Source of the DNA: Sesamum alatum
Lineage: Eukaryota > Streptophyta > Magnoliopsida > Lamiales > Pedaliaceae
Direction of reading: 5' to 3'
Length of the DNA: 64,000 nucleotides
Assembly (NCBI GenBank): GCA_034509735.1
Contig: JACGWO010000006.1
Coordinates: forward strand, 34,961,141 to 35,025,140
Part shown: positions 1-11,780 of the stretch, in pieces
Position numbering within the stretch: the stretch's first letter is position 1
Layout of the letters: each line of letters starts with the position of its first letter
Translations under genes and position numbers: made by a program
The notes under the pieces: generated by a model
Seen by the model: only the letters and a program-made list of their open reading frames with translations
Told to the model about the DNA's origin: nothing
Database searches by the model: none

Positions 1-51
1 AGCGGCGACGACGGATTCAAGGGGTTGGGCGGGAGAGACGAGGGGACGCAT
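1..51 (-). CDS. Possible N-terminus of a gene running off the left edge
   Basis: Read on the minus strand, an ATG at 51-49 opens a frame that stays open to the window edge (MRPLVSPAQPLESVVAA, 17 residues). The stretch is GC-rich compared with the AT-rich DNA that follows. It is preceded by a purine-rich leader, a TATA-like TTATATTT near 101-108 and several GGCC-type promoter motifs at 150-195. That arrangement is what a plant housekeeping-type promoter and first exon look like. Seventeen residues are too few to name a family, and the ATG could be chance, so this is a candidate start only. The product is not recognised. Confidence 0.3.
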   Translation of the reverse strand, partial: MRPLVSPAQPLESVVAA

Positions 52-119
52 TTGAAGGAGAAGAGGAAGTGAGGTTTTAGGATTTTCAGCAAAGGGGCTA
101 AATATAAGAGAAGAGATTT

Positions 120-200
120 GGACCGGGTCGGGTCAAAGGGCGTGGGTCGAGTGGCTTTTGGGCCTGGAACACGGGCCTTAACAGGACATGGGCCACCTCC
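120..200 (-). promoter_or_regulatory. GGGCC-rich promoter-like segment
   Basis: Three GGGCC motifs (ttgggcctgg, acgggcctta, catgggccac) lie within about 45 bp, 100-145 bp upstream of the candidate minus-strand ATG at 51. TGGGCC/GGCCCA (site II) motifs are typical of promoters of plant genes for growth and organelle function. The functional role is inferred. Confidence 0.35.
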
Positions 201-204
201 AACA

Positions 205-529
205 CCATTGATTACAGGATTCTCACTTTTGGTCCCGTAACTTCTAAAAAGTAGCACTTTTGGTCCCATCCCACCTCTCCGTTAGATTTTTTTACGGGAA
301 GCATCGCGTGCTTAGCACGTGGCCGTTAGGGCCTTTACACTTTTGGTCCCATATGTTATGAAATTTTTACTTTTGGTCCCATAACTTTCAAAACGTAACA
401 CTTATGGTCCCATGCACTTAACGACCACGTGGCACTTTCCGTTAAATATTTAACGGATTGTGCCATGGGACCGAAAGTGCTACTTTTTGAAAGTTACAGA
501 ACCAAAAGTGAGAATCCCGTAACCAATGG
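205..529. mobile_element. Non-autonomous terminal-inverted-repeat element
   Basis: The left arm (205-269) and right arm (465-529) are imperfect reverse complements over about 65 bp. They share the segments ccattg-ttac-gg, attctcacttttgg and aaaaagtagcacttt. The interior has more 'tttggtccc' phrases and no coding content. No clear target duplication was found. The phrase content resembles the Mutator-like elements elsewhere in the window. Confidence 0.65.
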
Positions 530-639
530 GGCCAAAAGTGGAAAAGCCCTTAGTTATGAGATGAAAAATGTTATTTCCCCCGTAAATTTGTATAAGCAGT
601 CTATCCCTCCATGTGTCGCGGATTTGAACCCAGATTGAA

Positions 640-1250
640 CCGAACCTAATATGGGTCATAAGTATAAACCCTCGTATAAGTCCCCAGGGGGAACGAGGCG
701 CGAACCTCGTATCGATCCCGAGAACGAAGCAGAAAGGCTAGGCATCACAAATAAAGAAGCCAAATAAGAACCCTCAACTAAGAGGATACGTGGATGAGAA
801 TACGAGGGAATCGGGGGAGAATACGCGGACATACTCAGACGCCTCGTATGACAAAGATAATCACCTCCATGTGCTCGTAGGTGGCGAGGGCTCGCTCGAG
901 GGGAGGCGGATGAGGCTAAGGAAATTTAGCAGAAACAACAGGTGTCTTCAAATGTATATTCGTAACTCTCAGATAGGCACGAGAAGCGTGGCTAACGCGA
1001 GGGAGGTTCCGCTCTAATAAAGCAAATACAACCCCCTCGCCCTCGAAAAGATGGGGGGAAGATAAAAATCCAAACCGATCCTGACAAGATAAGATACACC
1101 GAATCAGGGATAAATCCTACAGGAATATCTCTAGATACGACCACGATCCTCAGAATTCGGCTATAAAAGCTCGCGCCCCAATCGCCAGAAAAGGCAGATT
1201 TAATCTTCCCCTCTTGAGTGTAAAGATTCCCACCACATCAGAACCCATTT
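640..1250 (+). mobile_element. Probable LTR-retrotransposon LTR fragment
   Basis: This is a GC-richer, non-coding stretch with a TATA box (ctataaaag, 1161-1169) followed by a leader-like segment that ends in pyrimidine-rich DNA. Such a composition is typical of the promoter part of a plant LTR. No second LTR, primer-binding site or coding region is present, so it is a fragment or a solo relic. From 1251 to 1492 there is only AT-rich 3' flank of the P450 gene. Confidence 0.35.
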
Positions 1251-1492
1251 AAATAATATATAGTTTTATTAGCTCATGAAAGAAAAAAAGAAAAAAAATA
1301 TATAGTGCACGTGAACTCGAAAATAACTTATATAGTAAAGCGTACATTTATTTATATGTATCTCATAGAAGTATTTTAACACACTGCACACAGTACTGTA
1401 GCGTACTATATGCATTAATTCCTGAGATATATATTAACTTAAATTAGTAAATATTGCGAGAAGGGTACTGATGATCCCGTCGACAGTATGAT

Positions 1493-4400
1493 CTAGAGCT
1501 TGCGCATAACGATCGGAACATCGTGCTGTGGTTGTAGGAGTAATGTGACCATGGGTGAGTGTGCGTACGTTGGTGCGAGGTCGAAGCTGAAGTTGCGCAG
1601 ATACAATGTAATAAACGATTTGGCCTCGTACGATGCCAAGTTTGCGCCAATGCAAGTTCGGACACCCCAGCCGAACGGTATGAATGCGGAATGACCATTC
1701 GCAGCTTTCAGCACTCCGTCAGCAAACCTGTCGGGCCTGAACTCATTTGCATCGTCACCCCATATTGTAGGGTCTCGATGCAGTAGAAGCACCGGCATCA
1801 TTAGCATTGAGCCTTTGGGCAGTACTAGGTCTCCCACGGCTGTTTCTTCTTCGACCACTCTGGACAGCTCGATTGCTGGTGGGAACAAACGCAACACCTC
1901 GTTCACAATCATATTCACCTGCACCAATGCACATCGATCAGCATAATACAGAAAACCCTGATGGGTCATGTGTCGTTACAAGAAAATGGCTCAACAGACG
2001 CTAACTTTTTTTGGTTGGTATTGAGTTATTTTCTTGTAACGCGTGTAAACATTATTATACTTACGTATTTGAGGTTGGCAATGTCATCAGCAGTGATGTC
2101 CTTCTTGTCGCCCAAGACTTGGAAAATCTCTTCTCTGGCGAGAGTTTGCCATTTTTTGTGATAGGAAAGCATGATTAAGGTCCAAGAGATGAGATTAGCA
2201 GTAGTTTCGTGACCAGCAACGTAGAACAGCTTGCACTGTTGAATGATCTCATAAATGGCGGCGGCCCGACCTCTCTTGTCTTTGATGTCTACTTCTTCGA
2301 GTTCATCAACAAGCAAGTCAAATAAGTCTGGTTCACCTGTCCTTTCTCCGGCCCTTCTCTGCGCTAACCTTTCCTCAGCCATACCCGTGAATGTTGCTGT
2401 TAATTCGTCCTCAATTTCATTGGCCCTCTTATATTTCTTCAGAATGTACCTAAATTCGTGTTCATAATGCTTAATTAATTACAACTTGATGGAATACTAA
2501 TGTTGATTAATTATATTAACTTCAAGAAAGTAATCATAATTAACCTATATGCATAGTAGGCAAACGACTTAATTGTATTTTTAATCCCGTAATTATAAAT
2601 GTTTGGCACTTTAGTCCGATAATTAGTTAGGGTTGTAACACTGTAAGAAAACGACTTAATGGCTACGAAAATATTTGATACTGAAATCAGGATCGAGCTA
2701 ATTAGCAAGTAAATTTCTCGTTGTCAATCTACACTAATTAGTATATATCGTTGCTAAATTTGTTAACAAGTAAATTTTCATTTTTTAAATTCATTAGCAA
2801 GTAAATTTCTTGCATTAAATGGTGTAAATTAGCAACAAAAATTTTACTTATTAATCAGCTCGACGCTAATTTTTTTTTTCGTAATTATTGAGTCATTTTT
2901 TTGTAGTGTAAATTGGTCATTTACCTTTTCTTTTGTGATTTTAGGACAAAATTGACCGGGATTATTATGCCACTTCCCGGCCAACCTTATCCTAAAATCA
3001 CGAAATGAAAAAAAGGTGAAGGACTACTTTACAAGCCTAATAAGTAACAACACTAAAGTATCAAATGACTATAATCGTTGGACTAAAAATGCAATTAAAT
3101 CATAAGAAAACAGACAGAGGATTTTTTTTAAACCCAAATCAGGTTTGGCCGAACCAAATCAATCACAGATCAAATGTAATATACTTGTTATGCCAGTGCT
3201 CACTTTTCCTTTATTGTATACCAATCAAGACACAAGTATATTACACTTCTCGTATAATTAATTCAGGTCTGTTCAAACCTGGTCTGAGTTAGAATTTTCG
3301 ACAGACAGACAGATATGTGTGGAACTTACTGTTCTCCAGGAACGATGAAAGGCTGAGCCTGATTGGAAATATGTGTGAGCTCAGAGATGATAGTGAAAGT
3401 TCTCTTAACTATTGGAGTGGGTGCAGCGCTGAACAATGCCCAGGATACGACACAGCCTGTGTAGTGTTTGAGATAAGGGTAAACATCAATGGAAAGGGGT
3501 GATCCATCTTTAGGCATCATGCTGCTCCATTCATCCAGCGTTTCCTGTCCCTGTTTTTGCATCCTACACACTATTTCCTGTAATGCATCAAAATGTCATC
3601 ATCATTAATAATTATAATTACGCTCATTTCAAGAATTATTCCTGTAATACATTAAAATTGACGTTTTTGAGGGGTGTATGTGAGTATGATAACCTTCAAC
3701 TTGTCCAAGTGAAAAGCCGGGTTGAGCTTCTTTCGGTTCCTGCTCCACTGTTCGCCTTCATACACAATTAGTCCTCCGACCAGCCTTTTGAATATGGGAT
3801 TAGATGCCTTGAAAGACTTCTGGAACGGGATGTATTTCGTCAATATAACTTTCATCATCTCCAAGTCGAAGATGAAAACAACCGGCTTCGGCCCCACCCA
3901 CACGAATGATCTTTTACCTGTACGATCCATGTGAGAAAACAAGGTTAATTACACCCTCCTCCTCTGTTACTGTTACTAATTATAAATTTCTCACTCTTAC
4001 TATCAGAATTATATTAATTTCCTCACAAGATTATCTCGAATGTTTATGTTAGTCTCTCATCCACAAATTTGTGATTTTGATAGTGATTAATTAAACCCAA
4101 AAATAGAAAGAATGAGCGATAAAGAACCTAGTAATGATGTTAACTTTATCGGTGATTATAAATATTAAGGAAAAAATGCAATTACCCTAGTGTGATATGC
4201 AAAATGTGCAAAAAACCTCCTGTGAAAAAATAAATAGTAATTTACCCCCTATATTTTAAAAAATGGAGCAAAAAACCCTCTAAAAATGGAACAAAAAACC
4301 CCCTGTGAGGGGGTTGTTTACTGCATTTTGAATAACACATGGGGATAAATTGCTAGTTATTTTTTCACATGAGGATAATTGATCTTTTTGGTTAACACAG

Positions 4401-4944
4401 GGGGACAAATTGCATTTAACCCTAAATATTAAGCGAACAAGAATGCTTGTTTCGTTGTAATAATAATTTTATTAATATTATGTAAAAGTCGTAACTAGCA
4501 ACCATTCGTCCAAGAAAATGACAAAATAATTAGTGATATACGTGCAATAACAACCAAATCCTCATTACACGTAATTGTCCACGCATGTATACTTAGACTG
4601 TTGCTTAATATTTTATCACTATCATCGTATCTTCTTCTCAGAAGTCAGTTCACATACGAGGTTGTAAAAGGAGTACCGTATTTCTGTATGGTCTTGGTAA
4701 TGAAGGGCAGGACACGTGGGGCGATGTTGTCGGTGATGCCGATGGGCTTGGAGTAGGTTTCCTTGAACATCCTGCCGGTTTCCCTGGCATCTCCGAAGAA
4801 AAACCTGTAAGGATTGCCTGTCAAGCCTTGTTTCCGGAGGATTTTCTCCAGTTTCTTGGGCTGGAACCAATAGGTATCCAGGAATCTCCATGCTGCCTGA
4901 ACCACAAGGACCAACAGTGCAACGATCACGATGGTTCCCAGCAT
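1493..4944 (-). CDS. Cytochrome P450, CYP72A-like (copy A), five exons
   Basis: This gene encodes a haem-thiolate monooxygenase anchored in the ER membrane; the substrate cannot be read from the sequence. Exons on the minus strand are 4944-4677, 3917-3694, 3577-3330, 2449-2065 and 1918-1493. All introns are GT-AG and the spliced CDS of 1551 bp encodes 516 aa, a normal length for the CYP72 family. An N-terminal anchor helix (about residues 2-20) is followed by WFQPKKLEKILRKQG, a typical CYP72A start. The I-helix has AGHETT at 325-330, the K-helix ExxR is EVLR at 382-385, and the PERF-like motif is RPDRF. The haem loop PFGWGVRTCIG has its Cys at 464. No frame breaks are seen, so the gene looks intact. 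Introns 1, 3 and 4 hold transposons. Copy B at 25060-31719 has identical exon lengths, which indicates tandem duplication. The CYP72-clan assignment is firm; the subfamily is inferred from remembered family features. Confidence 0.93.
1977..2040. mobile_element. Very short CACTA-like inverted-repeat relic in intron 4 of copy A
   Basis: The ends are ttacaagaaaat and attttcttgtaa, perfect inverses enclosing about 40 bp with ggctcaa/ttgagtt inside the arms. The ends match the CACTA-like MITE at 33777-33948 (TTGAGTTATTTTCTTGTAGT). The outermost CACTA bases are mutated and no 3-bp duplication is clear. Confidence 0.45.
2566..3101. mobile_element. TIR element in intron 3 of copy A, itself interrupted
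   Basis: The left end (gacttaattgtattttt) and right end (aaaaatgcaattaaatc) are inverted repeats that continue inward to the 'actttagt' phrases. A CACTA-like MITE (2639-2908) is inserted in its left half. Flanking 9-mers match only 7 of 9, so the duplication is weak. Confidence 0.55.
2639..2908. mobile_element. CACTA-like MITE, TSD taa
   Basis: The element begins CACTGTAAGAAAACGACT and ends AGTCATTTTTTTGTAGTG, and is flanked on both sides by 'taa'. CACTA-superfamily elements have CACTA/G ends and 3-bp target duplications. It has no coding capacity. Its internal 'tagcaagtaaattt' phrase is repeated. Confidence 0.75.
4170..4422. mobile_element. Mutator-like MITE in intron 1 of copy A, 11-bp TSD
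   Basis: The inverted ends (aaaaaatgcaattaccct / ggacaaattgcatttaaccc) lie directly inside a perfect 11-bp repeat, taaatattaag, at 4159-4169 and 4423-4433. The repeat length fits the Mutator superfamily. Relatives at 13119-13486 and 54148-54412 share the 'gcaaatgtgcaaattac' type phrases. Confidence 0.85.
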
Positions 4945-4987
4945 TTTGGTTACTGTTTGGCGAGGGATATGGAGAGCACCTGACTTC

Positions 4988-4995
4988 TATTTAAA
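4988..4995 (-). promoter_or_regulatory. TATA-like box of P450 copy A
   Basis: TTTAAATA on the minus strand, 44 bp upstream of the ATG at 4944. Position and sequence fit a core promoter, but the short leader makes the assignment tentative. Confidence 0.45.
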
Positions 4996-5275
4996 GGGGG
5001 CAATCTCTTTCAACTATTGGGATATCTCATTTTTTTTTTTTTTTTTTTCCCGAAAACAGGCTCCTCGTATGTGAAGTTGGGCGTTTGTAAATGTTACTGT
5101 ATAAGGCTCCCATTGCAATAAAAAATAAGATTAATAATAATGATTTTAAAGTTAAATATATTAGTACAGTAGTTTTGATGTTGTTATTGTATAGCTATTA
5201 GTTACGACAATTGTGCGTTGAGTTTTGTTATAAATAATTAGTAACATATTTATAGTGACAACATAACATAGTGAC

Positions 5276-5480
5276 ATTTAGTTCAATTGGCGAAATTGAG
5301 GTCACACGACTCTACGATCATGGATTTCAACCCCACTAATGCGTAGGATGTTGTTCTATTTTTAATAGTAGGTGTTGATTAGATACAATTATTTAATATT
5401 AATAATTAATATATGATTATTATAGTTGATGTTATTGGATATAGACATTTGACCTGAATTATTATAATCGATTTATTAAA
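5276..5480 (+). mobile_element. tRNA-like SINE, diverged copy
   Basis: A degraded A-box-like start (tttagttcaattggcg) is followed by a B-box-like ggatttcaacccc. Then comes the same 3' body as the SINE at 55525-55765 (tagtaggtgttgattagat and onward), ending in an A-run at 5478. Confidence 0.5.
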
Positions 5481-5530
5481 AAAAACACACACACAGAACA
5501 TAGTGAGAATTATTTATTTTCAATAGGTCT

Positions 5531-6117
5531 CACTACCAAAAAGAAAAAAAAAAGAAATTTTTAGCGACAAAAAAAGTGATAGTTTTAGTATTGTTACTAA
5601 TTATATATGTATACATATTCAGTGACAAAAAAAATTATTTTGTCACAATAAAAAATTTTCGAGTTTTAATAGTGATAATTATTTTGTAAAACTTATAATT
5701 GGCAATAATTAGTGGCAAAATATTCTGCATAAAGATGTAACTAGAAATATATAATTAGTAACACATACGTGTATAGTGAAAATAAGTCACTATGTTTGTG
5801 TTGTCACAATAGATGTGCTACTAATTATCTATCATGATAATTTTATACACAAGTTTTATCACTAATAATTATACAGTGACAAAAATAAAATTATTGTCAC
5901 TTGACATAATTTTTTTTACAGTTGAAATTATTATTTAATATTTTATCACTAATATTATATTATGCTGCAATTTTAAGCACAACTTTTCGTCGCTAATTCT
6001 TGCTAAAGAATTTACAAAATAATAGTCATTATTAAAATTATAAAATTTATTATTGTGCCAAAATAAAAATTATATATTTTGTTTTTCTTTCTTTCTTGTT
6101 TTTGTGTTTTTGTAGTA
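5531..6117. mobile_element. CACTA-like non-autonomous element, sister of the one at 55805
   Basis: It starts CACTACCAAAAAG and carries many 'gtgacaa/ttgtcac' subterminal repeats, matching the body of the element at 55805-58287 but without the LINE. The right end is taken at ttttgtagta (6117). The flanking triplets tct/tcc differ at one base, so the right end is tentative. From 5032 to 5275 and from 6118 to 6656 I see only AT-rich DNA with poly-T tracts. Confidence 0.55.
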
Positions 6118-7186
6118 TCCATTCAATTGCAGTATCTTTTAATAATATTTTGAAAAAAAAAATAATTGTAATTTTCAAAAAGGAAATGTTTGACTAATGA
6201 TGTGGTCTGAGTTCTTTGGTCTTTCTACGAATTAAAGGTGGCTCGGGGTATTTTTATTTCTTTTCTATTTATATATATTTTTATGAATTTGTTATGATAT
6301 ATATATACAGAATAAATATTTATATATGAATAGATCCGGTCCCAAAATATAGAGCAATTTGAAAAGGTTGTACTAAACTTTAAAAATAGGTCAATTTCAG
6401 ATTCTTATATTATTGACAGTTTAGTCAATTCGTTAGTTTTGGACAAAAAAACCACACGTTAACTTACTTTTTATGTTTTGCAGATTTGGTGACATAATAT
6501 GATGAATATTCAATTTTAATCCCATTTATAATTGCAAGTATTAGGGTTTCAAATATTTCACCATTCGATCTTTGACAAATGATCGGCACAATAAACATGT
6601 ATTATAAAATAAGGAAAGAATTAAAAAAATTACCGACTTTTGTTCCTATTTGAGGATGTTAAATATACATACATATTTCAAAAGTTTGAAGTCTTTCAAA
6701 CTTGTGGTTAGGGAAGACTTCTCTTGAGTAAAGAGTTTGTAGTCTCCTATACTTTGTATTGGGATTGGACTCCTCTTGTGCACACCTATAAATAGGGTGT
6801 TTCTTTGGAACCAATGAGGGTACATTCAATTGGATGTATATTCTCTCAAAACCTCAGCAAATAGCTCTCTCTATTCTCTCTTGGAGAATCACCAAAGTCT
6901 CCGAGGGTTTAAGGTGTATAAATGAGTGGCTTACTCTAATAGTAATCCACCGAGGCGAGCAAGGCGTGTTCGTGGGCTCTTCAATATTTGGAGCAAGATT
7001 CGACGTGGGGAGACCTCAAAGATGTTCGTGGGGATCTTGAAGATGTACGTGGGGTAATCTTCAAGAACGAGCAAGACGATGTGTTCGTGATATAATCGAG
7101 TCATGAGCTTGTAGACGAGCCAAATCCAGATACGTGGATCGACATACTTTCCGGTGCTACAGGTTTAATAGATCCACGATTATTGT

Positions 7187-7580
7187 TGTGACTGGTTGCT
7201 GAGTCTCCATGGCCATCCCTGCTGAAGAAGCTGAGGTTGAAGATGATAGGCTTTTTGATGATGTAGGATGAAGGCGTGCTTCACTTATAAAATCGTGTTC
7301 TTATTTCTGCACTTGTAAATCAACACGCTTATGTGGTGCCAACGTGGTTTGCTGACTGTTTTATTCCTCATGTAATTGGTCCATGTGATGTCCACGTGTC
7401 CAGGGCAGTTAGTTTGTTACGGGCGGTTATTTTGTTTTATGGGGCCCATTTTCCCTATTTAAGAGCCTAGGGTTTGTATCAACAAAATACAATTCAATTC
7501 TCTCATGCATTAATGAAAACCCTTAGTTCGCATTTCTCCATAGATTTCAGTGCTTGCTTCTTTGCTCATGGAAGTTTTCA
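7187..7580 (+). repeat. 5' LTR of the Copia element
   Basis: 394 bp, TG...CA ends. The segment 'ccctatttaagagcctagggttt' region near 7450-7475 is a possible promoter, since TATTTAAG lies about 110 bp from the LTR end. It matches 11781-12183 along its whole length. Confidence 0.9.
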
Positions 7581-7593
7581 TGGTATCAGAGCC
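7581..7593 (+). promoter_or_regulatory. Primer-binding site
   Basis: TGGTATCAGAGCC immediately follows the 5' LTR. It is complementary to the 3' end of plant initiator methionine tRNA, the usual primer for Copia elements. Confidence 0.85.
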
Positions 7594-7661
7594 TTCTGCT
7601 GAGGGTCTCTGCATACCGCGCGTACGTAGCTCACTCTAGTTTGTGTTCATTGCTATTTGAA

Positions 7662-8403
7662 GATGGTGACAACTCAGCCTGGTTCTCAGGCGCACGGTGC
7701 TTCGACTAGTATGAGCGAATACGGTGCTTCGACTCGAGCTCAGTTTCATCGACGGAAGAGCGGTCCGACCTCCGGATAATTCTGAAGAGTTAGATGAGTG
7801 GATACATATTGATTACTTGGTGATCACCTGGATTTTGAATTCAGTTCCAAAGGAGATTATGGATGCATTCATTTATGTGTCCTCTGCTAGAAGTCTTTGG
7901 CTTGAGCTCGAGGCTAGATATGATGGCAGCAATGGCCCCATGATATAAAACTTGGAATGTGAGATATCCTCTATATCTCAGGGTGATATGTCTGTGACAA
8001 CATACTTCACTAAGATAAAGATACTCTGGGATGAACTGACATGCCTGGATCCCATTCCTGTTAGTGCATGCGCTGCACACAAGCAAGTTATAGACAGAGA
8101 AGGTCCAAACAGTTGATGAGGTTCTTAATGGGTTTGAATGCGGTGTTTGAGCACGTGAGAAGCCAAATTTTGCTCATGGAACCGAGGCCACATGTACAAA
8201 AGGCCTTCTCCATGGTGCTCAGAGTTAAAAAACAGATGCAGGTGCAAGTACATCTCCCTAAAGGAGGTGTTGTCTACCAAGTGCAGCACAAGGATTGGAA
8301 GGGAAAGACTGTGGTTGATAAGAGGTCACTTTTTGCAAACAACTGCAGGAAACCTGGACACTCAAAGGAGCAATGCTTTAATCTCAATGGAACACCTGAG
8401 TAG
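7662..8403 (+). pseudogene. Copia gag, broken
   Basis: Starting at ATG 7662, the encoded capsid region (FIDGRAVRPPD ... ELDEWIHIDYLVITWILNSV; then MSVTTYFTKIKILWDELT) is recognisable as Copia gag. It lacks a block of roughly fifty codons after the first 26 codons, has a stop at 7946-7948 and shifts frame near 8100. The zinc knuckle at 8335-8380 reads FANNCRKPGHSKEQCF: the first Cys of CX2CX4HX4C is replaced by Ala. Gag would normally package the element RNA; this copy cannot make a full protein. Confidence 0.85.
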
Positions 8404-8598
8404 TACAAGGAACTCACTAATAAAATAAGGAAATGAGGGGGGAGAGGCAGAAGGTTTGTGGCTGCATTAGAAGGAGCCCCAATAAAAGATGATCAGCTTC
8501 AGACTTTACCCCCTATTGGATCTAACTTCAATCTTGTGAACTTGGTGAGATCTGAGATCTGAAGGTTGATGACAGATGAAAATTCAACAACACATTAG

Positions 8599-11500
8599 TT
8601 GAGGACACCATTTGATATAGTAAGAACAAACTGTGTTAGGCTGGAGGAGATTGATGAGATGACAGATAAATATCTCTGTTTCAATTTCCGCATTATGGAT
8701 AGTGGTTCTTGGATTGTGGATTCTGGTGCTACAGGGCATGTATGTGCAGATTTAAACCTCTTTCTAGATTACCACATACCCACTGCAAATACCAAAGTAA
8801 CTTTACCTGATGGTTCCAAGCAGTTCATAGCCCATATAGGCACCATAAGGTTATCTAATGACATTGTGCTAACACATGTACTTCATATTCCTACATTCTC
8901 TGTAAATCTACTATCTGTCAGCCAGCTATGCCACGACCTACTTGTTTCATTTTTGTTTCTAAACTCCAATTGTGTTGTGCAGGACCTCAAGACTAAGAGA
9001 AATTTGGCAGTAGGAAAGCTAGTTGGGCAATTATATCTCCTTGACAATAATTCCTTCAGTTGCTCTAAATCTTCACATTGTATTCCACCTTTAGATGTAA
9101 ATCTCAACTCTGTATTACCTCTTGCTGAGGATAGTGATACAGCCTTATGGCATAAACGTCTTGGACATGCATCTGTAGAGGCTTTGCAACATATATCATC
9201 AATAAAGATCAAACTTTCTGCTATGCCTTGCCCTTGTGATGTGTGTCATTTATCCAAACAACACAGGCTTCCTTTCCCTTCTAGTGAGACGCAAGTGCAG
9301 TCCATCTTTGATCTTATTCACGTTAACATTTGGGGGCTTTACAAACAAGCCACGCCCTCAAGATGCTCCTACTTTCTGACCATAGTGGATCACCACAGCA
9401 GATCCACATGGACCTTCCTCATGCAATACAAATCCCAAACTATAGACTTCCTACGGACCTTCATTGCCATGGTTCACACCCATTTTGACAGTAAAATAAA
9501 AGCCATTCGTACTGATAATGGCTCCGAATTTCTCAGTGCTAAATGCCAGTCACTTCTCAGTGTTCATGGAATTATCCACCAAAAATCGTGCACTTCCTCC
9601 CCATAACAAAATGGTATTGTGGAACATAAGCATAAACACCTACTCACTATGGCTAGATCTTTCCTATTTCAGGCCCCTCTCTCTGATAAGTTCTGGGGGG
9701 ATTGTGTCCTAGCTGCTACCTACACCATTAACCGCCTTCCTTCTCGGGTTCTTGACTGGACCGCACCATATCATCTCCTGTACAACAAAGCCCCCTCTTA
9801 TGAAAACCTACGAGTCCTAGGTTGCCTATGATATGCTTCCAACACCTCACCACATAAATTTAAACTTGACCAAAGGTCCTTCAGATGCATCTTTCTTGGT
9901 TACCCTCCAGGTCAAAAAGGTTACAAACTATTTAACCTGGATACCCACTCCTACCTCGTATCTGGAGATGTAGTCTTCTATGAAAATGTCTTCCCCTCCT
10001 CCTCTTTTATCCCTCCAGACCCTCCTAGTTGCCCTCTGCCTATACCTCAGGCCTTTGAGGAACCTGCACAACCACTGCCTCACATACCTACTCCTCCAGT
10101 CACCTCCGATAGGGATGTCTCTTCTCGTCTTCACATGCCTACTCCTCATACTACGGCCTCACCTCCTATTCCTGCACCTCAGGAGATCTACTCGCCCTCC
10201 CACTAAGCCCTCATGGTTAAAAGACTTTGTTTGTATCACCATATCACCATGTTCCCCTCCCACCTTGTCATATCTAACCCATCCATACAAATGCTTTGTA
10301 GCATCCTTGTCCATTTTACAGAAACCACGAACCTATAAGCAGGCTATTGAGCAAACGAAGTGGGTGGAGGCTATGAACTTGGAGTTGGTGGCCCTGAGGA
10401 AGAATCACACTTGGGATGTTGTTCCTTTGCCTGAAGGCAAGCGTGCTATAGGTTGTAGATGGGTCTATAAATTGAAGCTCAAGGATGATGGTGAGGTGGA
10501 ACGGTGCAAGGCCAGGCTTGTCGCCAAAGGGTTTAGTCAGGTGGCAGGAGTGGACTATGTTGACATCTTCTCCCCGGTTGCCAAGGCGATTGTCCGTGTC
10601 TTTCTGGTCGTTGCCTCAGCCTTTTCCTGGCCTCTGCAACAACTTGATATAAACAATGCTTTTCTTCATGGTTATTTGGAGGAAGACATCTTTATGCAGC
10701 CTCTTGAGGGTTATCCTATTGCTCCAGGTCAAGTTTTCAAGCTGCAGAGGTCCCTCGGTGGATTGAAACAGGCCTCTCGTCAGTGGAATATGGAGTTCAC
10801 ATCCAAACTGTTGGCCTTTGGTTTCAGGCATTCTGCTCATGATCACTGTCTGTCTGTGAAGGGCTCTAGGGACTGCTTTGTGGCTCTCCTCATCTATGTT
10901 GATGATGTTCTTTTAACCCGCCCGTCCTCGGAGCTCCTTGCGCAGGTCAAAACCTACCTCGATGACCTATTCACGACCAAAGATCTGGGTGCTGCAAGGT
11001 TCTTTCTTGGGCTCCAGATTGCTCGTTCGGACGCTAGGCTACATTTGCACTAAGCCAAGTACATCCATGATATTATTTCTGATGCTGGTTTGTTGGGGCC
11101 AAGTCCACCACTACCCCTTTACCTCATGGCCTCAAGTTATCAAAGGATGGTGGGGCGGCCTTGTGCGATTCTGAACCTTACAAACGCTTAGTGGGGCACC
11201 CCCTATATCTGGGGTTCACTCGTCCAGATATCTCTCACAGTGTTCAACAATTGTCTCAATTTCTGCAACATCATTGTGACGCACACTAGCGTGCAGCTCT
11301 CCATGTTGTTCGCTATTTGAAAGGCTCTCCTGCCTCTGGACTATTCTTCCCTTCTTCGAACTCTTTTCATCTTCGGGCGTTCTGTGACGCGGACTAGGCA
11401 TCTTGCAGTGACTTCCCCAGGTCCTTGACTGGGTTTTGTGTCTTCCTTGGCTATGCCTTGGTATCTGAAGACCAAGAAATAGGCCATTGTATCCAGGTCT

Positions 11501-11690
11501 TCTGCAGAGACGGAGTATTGTAGTACGGGGGCTACCGTGTGTGAATTGCAATGTCTGATTTTGGCCTTCCAGTCCATACACCGATTCCCATGTTTTGTGA
11601 TAATATGGCAGCCCTCCATATCATGGTCAACCCTGTTTTTCACGAGCGCACGAAGCACCTTGAGATTGATTGTCATGTCGTTCGCAACCA
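8599..11690 (+). pseudogene. Copia pol (protease, integrase, RT, RNase H), broken
   Basis: Segments in order: protease WIVDSGATGHVCAD (8710-8751); GAG-pre-integrase LWHKRLGHAS with the CPCDVC zinc motif (9145-9245); integrase core IRTDNGSEF (9508-9534); reverse transcriptase RWVYKLKLKDDG (10458-10493), QLDINNAFLHG and the YVDD catalytic motif (10897-10908); RNase H FCDAD followed by a stop at 11396-11398. In-frame stops occur at 9604-9606, 9829-9831 and 11051-11053. The integrase motif normally reading H-x-D-x-W is HVNIWG, with the catalytic Asp changed to Asn. The enzyme set would process polyprotein and copy and integrate the element, but this copy is dead. Confidence 0.92.
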
Positions 11691-11767
11691 CTACTAGCAG
11701 GGCTTCGTTATTCCCTCATTTAGTCGCAGCAAGGACTAGTTGGCTGATATGTTCATGAAGGCACCTT

Positions 11768-11780
11768 GTGGGGGGAGTAT
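11768..11780 (+). promoter_or_regulatory. Polypurine tract
   Basis: GTGGGGGGAGTAT lies directly before the 3' LTR. This is the usual plus-strand priming site of an LTR retrotransposon. Confidence 0.75.

Noticed and set aside
9980..11053. 357-codon open frame as a host gene
   Set aside because: It holds Copia reverse transcriptase motifs and sits between the two LTRs.
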